Position numbers and translations under genes: made by a program. Positions 56,963 through 64,000 of a stretch of 64,000 nt of DNA are shown here, piece by piece. Under the pieces are notes generated by a model that was not told the DNA's origin, did not search any database, and saw only the letters and a program-made list of their open reading frames with translations. Origin of the DNA: Mycocentrospora acerina (taxonomy: Eukaryota; Ascomycota; Dothideomycetes; Pleosporales); assembly GCA_022701365.1 (NCBI GenBank), contig JAKUHH010000084.1:310001-374000 (forward strand). The letters are read 5' to 3'. Position 1 is the stretch's first letter. Every line of letters begins with the position of its first letter.

Positions 56963-57774
56963 TCAATAGCATGCCAACTGCACGGCCTTTGGCAATTCTC
57001 TCTCACTCAAGTTTGGCACCCAGACAAACAGCGGGACCTTGTGCTCTTCGTCTCTCGAATCATCGGCGTTTTGCAATGGAGATCGCTCCAGCTTGTGTAC
57101 AGGAGTTTCTTCTAGTCGCATGAACCCAGTCTTTTCATACAATCTCGTGGCTTCTTTTGAACTCTCTACGTATACAGGTAAATCAACCTGCTGCGCGAGC
57201 TGGAGACCATACTCTACCAGCAATTTTCCGATTCCCTTGTGCTGGAAGCCTGGGTGCACTGCGATAACATGGCAATATAGGTATCTCTCATTGAGCCACA
57301 GCTTTTCTCTCGCATCCCAGAGAGGCTGGATCAATGCTTCGGCATGCTCTCGCTCTTTCCCGTGTAACCAACTAATCTTGGGTTTGCGCCAGTCGCTCGG
57401 GGTCAGGTACATGTCCCAAAGCGCCATGCCGACAACGTTTCCGGTTTCGGAGTCTACACATTTCACCGTGTACTGAGTCGAAGTACTTTGCCAGTATTCA
57501 AGGGTATGGGCAGTATGTGTTTTCCTGCTCGTCTATTAGCGTCGTTTCGAGCAGCGTTGATACGTGACAAATGTTGTAGCATTTTTCGATCGCAAGGCAT
57601 CGAGGAGTCCTGCGAAATGACGCACCTAAACTCTGAGTTTGGATTTGTCAGGTCCTCTTCCGTCACTGAGGGAAATAGCGCCCGCGTGACCGCGTTGTCT
57701 TTGAACGCCGCAAAGTATGCATCGTATACAGCACTGATGTCGGTTACCAACGCCGGGAGTACCACGAAGCCCAT
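56963..57774 (-). CDS. GNAT-family N-acetyltransferase
   Basis: Acetyl-CoA-dependent acetyltransferase, 236 residues, in two exons (57774-57626 and 57524-56963) joined by a 101-bp intron (GTGCGT...GAGCAG). The join restores KTHTAHTLEYWQ. GNAT motif A is HVIAVHPGFQHKGIGKLLVEYGL, with Q-x-x-G-x-G for CoA phosphate binding; motif B is LYEKTGFMRLEE. The N-terminal DAYFAAFKDN and LFPS pattern is that of a widespread fungal GNAT group. It sits inside the siderophore cluster between transporter and NRPS, so acetylation of the siderophore (the role of SidG in TAFC) is possible. I see no feature proving this, and a general GNAT is equally compatible. Confidence 0.85.
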
Positions 57775-58358
57775 TCTAGATGGATTTTTTTGGATCTAAG
57801 CGAACTGTTGTTCTGCACGTCAGGTCTGTGTACGTACGGGGCTTTGATTGGTGAGATGATACTAGACTTACCGATTGTATGATTCCAGTCTAAAGTGCAG
57901 CTATGCCGTCCCGTGTTTTGTGGCGGGATTTCTTGAAACAGGTGTAGTCTAATGGGCCTCCGGAGCGCACTATTCTTTGGACTCGTATACAAATGCAGGC
58001 CGTGAGTTGTGGCTTATTTAGCGATTTAACATCTGAGTTTCTCAAAGTCTGCTCCGGTCAGGAGGAAACCCACTGACCCGCAAGATAACATTGACTCGCA
58101 AGACACCATTGGCAACGGCATTGGCAATGACGACTGAGTTAACGTGGCATGCCTCTGCTACAAACTTTCACTCTTGTCCGCCTTCCATTACCCGCCAAGC
58201 AGGCTAACGTGGGAGTGTGAATAAACGCGCAATGGCGCTAGTGTCAGGATGCAAACTTCTCGTCTGCACCTAGGGCTTAGGCCGCGCCACGGACGTAACA
58301 CTTCGGCACTATAGGGCGCCCTACACCACCATCTGTGCCTCCCCCTGGCATGTGAGCC

Positions 58359-58367
58359 TTATCAGAT
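58359..58367 (-). promoter_or_regulatory. ATCTGATAA site (reverse)
   Basis: TTATCAGAT on the plus strand. Confidence 0.72.
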
Positions 58368-58695
58368 CCGCCTCAAGCGAAGCCTTCCCGCTATTACACC
58401 GGCAGCGGCTGTGCCTGTGCTCATACGAAGAGCCAAATACTACCTCAATCCTGGTAGTCTATGGAGCGCCAAGTCGGTATGGCCCTGATCATCTGCTGTA
58501 AACCTTGATTACAGCAAAAGTGCCGATTCCAGCCAAGGAGTGATGGGCAGGGTGCATGTGCAAAGCTCGTTCATCTAAGGCGACACCGGCCCTTTTTGCA
58601 TTTCAGGGCATTGCGTCGTCGATGCGGGATGACGGGCGTCGGCCTAGAAAATACGACCCACACCCACCAATCGAACTTCCTCCGGAGATCGGCCG

Positions 58696-58704
58696 TTATC
58701 AGAT
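58696..58704 (-). promoter_or_regulatory. ATCTGATAA site (reverse)
   Basis: TTATCAGAT on the plus strand. Confidence 0.72.
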
Positions 58705-58820
58705 GGAACTGATCCGCACTTCTTGCCGATGTCACCCTGCATGAACTCCACCTCCTAGCCGCCCATCTCGAGCAAGAAGCTCCGTGCGTGCAGAGCTACC
58801 ATGAAGCTCTGCACTTGAAA

Positions 58821-58829
58821 TTATCAGAT
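58821..58829 (-). promoter_or_regulatory. ATCTGATAA site (reverse)
   Basis: TTATCAGAT on the plus strand, about 500 bp upstream of the NRPS start; nearest of the three. Confidence 0.75.
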
Positions 58830-59334
58830 GCAGCTAACACGCAAAAATTTATCTGTTCCGCTGACTGTGGGGTTCGGATGCGCGGGGTGACATACTTTTC
58901 ATTACTGCGGAAAAGGGCATCTCGAGGCATTTACGTAGTAGAATGACCGAGCAGAGACGTCCACCCGTAAATCGGCGCCCAAGTGCTCGTGGTGTGAGGC
59001 CCTGCATTTGGACCAGAAACCAGAATGACGCGAGCGGCTGCTGTCAAACCTGAGAGGGCTTGACCGGGTGGGCTGGTACGCGCATCGGAGCTTCATCCTT
59101 GCCCAGTGCGTGGGGAGTCAACCATACTTCTTCCAGGGATGGAGGTTCAAGTGGAGTGCTCTGTCAGTGTTCTGTTTTGTGATACTTGGCCCGCTCTGTG
59201 AGAAAGTCTGAGAACGTACTTGCCAAACCCGAATATACCCGCACTACTTCATTATCCCATCTCGTCCCCAATCTTCAAGGTCACTGAACGACTACCACAA
59301 ATAAACTGGGAGGTATCCTGACCACCACAACAAA

Positions 59335-62300
59335 ATGCATCTTCCAAATGACGAGCAAACAGTCCGCTTTGGTGGCATTCCGGAAGAGCGTGTTGAGAAA
59401 AAAGTGCACAGCAATGGCACACTAGACGCACAACAGAATGGAGCAAACACAGACGGTACTGCTCCTACCAATGATCAAAGTACCACCTCGAATGAGGTGG
59501 AAATTCAAATCCCTTCCAATCTGCCGCTGGACTCGGCACTGGATACAATTCTTACAGCTTGGACCGTGCTTATGCAGCGGTATCAGCGAGATGTCTTCCA
59601 CCAGTTCACATGGGGAGCAAAAGATTCAGGAAAAGACAAGATCCAGTGCATTTCCACGGGCGATCTGGATCTGCCTAGTCATCAGACAGCAGATAGTCTA
59701 ACCGCAAAGTTGGGCAGCCTGAGATTGAAAGATATCTCGGGTGAAGACATTACCTTGTTCTTGAACGATGGTACACCTGAAGAAGTATGGTACCCGAAAT
59801 GCAGTTTGAGAGATGTTGACTAACGCGTACGCAGTGGAGCTTCGAAGTTTCGCTCGACTTCAAGCAAAGTTCATGCCAGGCAACGTCTCGATGGCAAGCC
59901 CCAAACCTGTCTCGCCACCAAGCTGTTTCGCAGCTCCATTTTTTTGTTTCCATAATTGATACCCTATTTTCCGAGCCGGCACACACCGTCTCGAACCTTC
60001 TCGCCGTGGCCGAGAATGAACTTGAAGAGATCTGGAATTGGAATACTCCTATGCCGCCGGATCTCAAATTTTGCATGCACGAAATGGTGTCTGAACAAGC
60101 GCAGAAGAACCCAGAGAAAAACGCGATAGAAGCATGGGATGGGAGCTTGACATACCGCCAGGTGGACGACTACTCGAACCACCTAGCTCAGAATCTGCGA
60201 TTACTGGATGATTCAGAGAAGCAGATCATTCCAGTGTTGTTCGAGAAATGCAGGTGGACGATCGTTGCAGTGCTCGCCATCATGAAAGCGGGTGCATGTT
60301 TTGCGCTCCTTGACCCGGCACAGCCCGAAGGTCGTCTACGTACAGTTGTGCAGCAAATCGATGCCTCACTGCTCATTGCATCCAAGACGCAGGCGACACT
60401 TGGTGCGCGTATTGCACCCTCTGCTACCATCATCCCTGTCTCTGAATCAAAGTTTGAGAAGGTCTACGGCCCATTCGCTGAGCAACAACCGAAGACTTCA
60501 CTCCCAGCTGTTTCACCGTCAGCTGCACTGTACATCCAATTTACTAGTGGAAGTACGGGTCTACCAAAGGGGTGCATCATCTCTCACAGCCAGTATGCTT
60601 CAGGAGCAATGCCTCGTGCTTATGATGTAGGCTACCGGTCGCACTCACGCGTTTTGGACTTTGCAAGCTATGCATTTGATGTCTGCATCGACTCCATGCT
60701 CTGCACTCTGGCTCACGGTGGAACTCTTTGCACACCTTCAGAAGACCGTCGGATGAACGACCTCAGTGGTGCGATGCGAGACATGCGCGTTACTCTGGCG
60801 GGCATGACTCCTTCTGTCGCAAGAACCCTCGATGTAGATATTCTCGATCACTTGGACTCGATTGCGCTTGGAGGTGAAGGTGTGTCGGCCAGCGACGCAG
60901 CGACTTGGGGCCAAAGAACCAAGGTAGTCAACGCGTATGGGCCATCGGAATGCACTGTTGGAGCTACCATAAATGCTGATGTAGGTGCCAAAGCATACAT
61001 CACTATGGGTAAAGGCAAAGGGTGTGCCATATGGCTCACTGAACCCAACGACCACAACAAGCTGGTACCTATTGGCGCAGTGGGCGAACTGCTCATTGAA
61101 GGTCCAATCGTTGGTGACGGCTACCTAAACAATCCCGCGAAAACAAAGGAGGTATTCATTGAAGATCCAGAGTTCCTTATCCAAGGAAGTAAGAATGTAC
61201 CTGGCCGACATGGAAGGATGTATAAGAGCGGTGATCTTTGTCGTTACGACCCTGATGGCAATGGTGAAGTCATCTTCGTTGGGCGTCAGGATCAGCAAGT
61301 AAAGCTTCGTGGGCAGCGCATCGAGCTCGCTGAGATCGAGTACAACATGCAGAAATACCTTCCCTCCGACACCCAACTTGCAGCCGAAGTCATCAAGCCT
61401 GGCGGCACTGGTGAAGCCACGCTTGTTGCCTTCTTGGTCGAGCAGAAGAAGAGCGGTATGCGACATCTTGATGGTAACATCTTCGGTAGCTTCTCCAACA
61501 AGTTCCAGACAGCTCTGCAAGAAATGACCAAAGAGCTCTTCAAGGTATTGCCTAGCTATATGGTTCCCAGTGCGTACATTCCTCTATGGAAGATGCCGCT
61601 ACTGGTATCTTGCAAGACTGATCGGAAGCGACTTCGAGAGGTTGGTACCTCAGTCACGCGACAAGACCTAAGGCGATTCAACGCCATTCTCTCAGAAAAG
61701 AAAGAACCCACTACCGAGATGGAACTCAAACTCGGCCAACTTTGGGCAAAGGTGTTGGGTGGCGATGCGGACTTCAGTGCCAACGACAACTTCTTTAGCA
61801 TGGGTGGTGACTCTCTGAGGGCGATGAGACTTGTTGCTGCTGCGCGAGAAGACGGTGTCGTCCTGACAGTCCCAGACATCATGATGAACTCAACGCTCTC
61901 CGCGATGGCTGCTAAAGCAACCCCGCTCTCTGGTGAAGAAGACAATGAAATCCTTCCATTCTCTTTGATTGAGAAGGACTGGGATACGGAAAAGGCACAG
62001 CTCGAGAGTGCTGAGCTATGCGGCGTTGAAGCTTCCCAAGTCGAGGATATCTACCCTTGCACTCCCCTTCAAGAAGGCTTGATGGCGCTCTCAGCCAAGT
62101 TCCTTGATGCTTATGTTGCACAGCGTGTCGCGACACTCCCAGTGGATGTGGCAGAGCGCCTGAAGCAGGCCTTTGACACAGCTGTCGAGGGTTCGCCAGT
62201 CTTGCGAACGCGTGTTGTCAATGTACCGGGTCGTGGCCTATTCCAAATTGTGCTCAAGGACGGACTACTTGTTCGTGATCATGGTACTGACCTCTCCGAG

Positions 62301-64000
62301 TACCTCAAACTGGATCGCGAGGAGCCAATGGATCTTGGCAAAGCTCTGTTCCGCTATGGATTAGTCCGTGAACCTGAGAGTGACAAAGCACACTTTGTTA
62401 TCTCGATGCATCACGCCGTCTATGATGGTTGGTCTATGCCATTGGTCTTTGAGCGTATTAATCGTGCGTTCAACGGTCTGGATACGAGCCGACCCACGAC
62501 TTTTAAGCACTTCATCAAGTATCTCACCAACTTGGACCCCAGTGATGCAAAGAACTACTGGAGAGAACGACTTGATGGTGCCAGCCCCTACCAATTTCCC
62601 CCTCTGCCACAAAAGGGATACACGACACAAGCCGATTCATTGCTTGAGCACTACGTCAACGTTCCCACATCTGCGCACTCCAGATTGACACTTGCGACCA
62701 TTATTCGCGGTGCATGGGCACTCGTTTCGTCGCTGTACATGGGTCATGCAGACATCGTCTTTGGCGAGACTATCACAGGCCGTTCCGCTCCTGTGCACGG
62801 CATCGAGCAGATTGAAGGACCAATGATTACTACCATTCCTGTGCGCGTTCGTCTAAATCTCGACCGTCCCATCTCCGAGTTTTTGCAATCTGTGCACTCG
62901 CAAACAGTCCAGCAAATTCCGCACGAACATCTTGGTCTGCAGAATATTCGCCGTCTCAGCAAAGATGCTCGTGGAGCATGCGAGTTGCGCACTGGTCTCG
63001 TTCTCAACCCTAAGGAGGAAGAAAACTTTGGAGGCGAGACTCTCAAAGATGCGCCTGGAAATGCATTCCTTCCAGCGGATGATGCTGAGGCAGCAAGAGA
63101 GGCATTGAAGTTCAATACATATGCACTCATGCTTGTCTGCACTTTGGATGAGAATGGCTTCTTGATCATGGCTAGTTTCGACTCGAAGTGCATCAGTTCA
63201 CCAGCAATGGAAAAAGTACTTGTCGTTCTGGATCGAATTGTCACCGCGTTCCTTGGTAACCCCGAGAGCAAGTTGGGCGATATTGCGGTTTTGGATCCTG
63301 AAGAGGAGCAGGATGCGCTGCAACTGAGGCCAACGGACGTTATGACAGACAGCGCCATTCACATGTCGCCAATCGATGCAAATGTGCAAAAGGATGCTCC
63401 CACTAAGTCATTGTCTGCGAATGGAGAGAAGATTCGTAGTATTTTGGGTCACATCCTGGGTATGCCAGAAACGGACATCAAGCCAGACGACAGCTTCTTC
63501 GAGCTCGGAGGTGACTCCATCAGTGCCATGAGGCTCGTCTCTGAAGCTAGAGCACAGGGTCTCAACATTACTGTTGCTCAGATCTTCCAAAGCTCGTCAC
63601 TCTTCGAGCTCGCTGCGTCCATTGGCAATGAGAAGGAAGATAAGCTTCTTGATCTGCTCAGTCGTATCTTGGGTATGCCCAAGAGTGAAATTAGTCCCAA
63701 TGACAGCTTCTTCGAGCTTGGTGGAGATTCAATCAGCGCCATGCGTCTCGTACCCGAAGCTCGTGCACAGGGTTTGAACATCACCGTCGCACAGGTTTTC
63801 CAGAGCAAGTCACTGTCAGAGCTTGCTTCTGCTGCGGAAGAATCATCATCGGCACAATCTGAGGTCAAAACTGATGCGCCATTTGTGGCTCTTGGTGCTG
63901 ATGCTTCTTTGTTCAGTGCTGATCGCATGGTTTCTTATCTTGAGAATCCAGAATGGGACATCGAGAATATTTATCCCACTCGACCTCTCCAGCAACTCGC
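59335..64000 (+). CDS. Siderophore NRPS, SidD/NPS6-like (5' part; continues past window)
   Basis: Nonribosomal peptide synthetase that would join N5-acyl-N5-hydroxyornithine units by ester bonds into a fusarinine-type extracellular siderophore. Exon 1 (59335-59784) encodes 150 residues. After a 50-bp intron (GTATGG, branch CTAAC, GCAG) exon 2 runs open from 59835 to the edge, 1539 residues in all. The first 230 residues look like a degenerate condensation remnant. The A domain follows with FTSGSTGLPKG (about 388), NAYGPSECTV, YKSGDLCRY, VGRQDQQVKLRGQRIEL and SCKTDRKRL. Then come T1 (GGDSLRAM, Ser about 810), C1 (HHAVYDGW, about 1008), T2 and T3 (both GGDSISAM, Ser about 1376 and 1446) and the start of another C domain (IYPTRPLQQL). 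No second A domain lies between C1 and T2. Three iron-GATA sites are upstream. Confidence 0.9.
63424..63828 (+). repeat. Tandem near-identical thiolation domains T2 and T3
   Basis: Two T domains follow one another inside the NRPS (about 63424-63612 and 63634-63828). Over the 42 residues around the pantetheine serine they differ at five positions by eye, while the DNA shows many silent differences. Confidence 0.85.

Larger units (their letters stand above)
57775..59334. promoter_or_regulatory. Divergent region GNAT / NRPS with three iron-GATA sites
   Basis: 1.56 kb between divergent starts. Three perfect ATCWGATAA sites lie in 58359-58829, 500-980 bp upstream of the NRPS start. A near match, TTATCTGTT, lies at about 58849. 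No gene recognised. Confidence 0.7.

Overview
The window is nuclear DNA of a filamentous ascomycete. Genes are split by 48-70 bp GT-AG introns with CTNAC/CTRAY branch sites, many genes lie head to head or tail to tail, and the family content (GH81 glucanase, S10 carboxypeptidase, NACHT-ankyrin receptor, fusarinine-type siderophore genes) fits Pezizomycotina. The siderophore NRPS with its neighbours looks most like Dothideomycetes (Pleosporales); that placement is inference. No rRNA, convincing tRNA or intact transposon was seen.

Layout. 0-11 kb: the 5' part of an RraA-like gene (-), the mitochondrial i-AAA protease YME1 (+), a membrane-anchored carboxylesterase (-) and a large disordered acidic protein of unknown function (-). 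11-20 kb: a secreted serine carboxypeptidase (-), then a seven-exon NLR-type gene (+) with an N-terminal helical domain, NACHT and about 16 nearly identical ankyrin repeats. 20-28.5 kb: a Cys-rich P1B copper ATPase (-), the Hsp90 cochaperone Aha1 (-), a small secreted Cys/Lys/His-rich protein (-) and ribosomal protein eL6 (-). 28.5-32.9 kb is gene-poor. 32.9-43 kb: vacuolar Ca2+/H+ exchanger (+), GH81 endo-beta-1,3-glucanase (-), UTP14 (-) and, divergently, mitochondrial ribosomal protein mL41/MRPL27 (+). At 43.5-45.3 kb is a FAD oxidoreductase-Rieske gene whose two domains are separated by an in-frame TAG.

45.9-64 kb (runs off the right end): an extracellular siderophore cluster. It holds a SidI-like acyl-CoA ligase (-, PTS2-like N-terminus), a SidF-like N5-hydroxyornithine acyltransferase (-, C-terminal AKL), a divergent SidA-family flavin monooxygenase (+), an ABC-B full transporter (+), a GNAT acetyltransferase (-) and a SidD/NPS6-like NRPS (+, A-T-C-T-T-C so far). 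Together they would activate the acyl group, transfer it to hydroxyornithine in the peroxisome, condense the units on the NRPS and handle export or uptake. Eleven perfect ATCWGATAA sites, the motif of SreA/Urbs1-type iron-responsive GATA factors, lie in three intergenic regions of this cluster; chance predicts about one per 65 kb.

Most notable observations: the GATA-site array and its uneven distribution; the cluster monooxygenase, which appears to lack the ornithine-binding lysine and the ATGY-type motif; tandem near-identical T domains in the NRPS; the in-frame stop in the FAD-Rieske gene; the homogenised ankyrin array and the start-codon problem of the NLR gene; and a four-copy 23-bp repeat carrying phased TGACGT cores.
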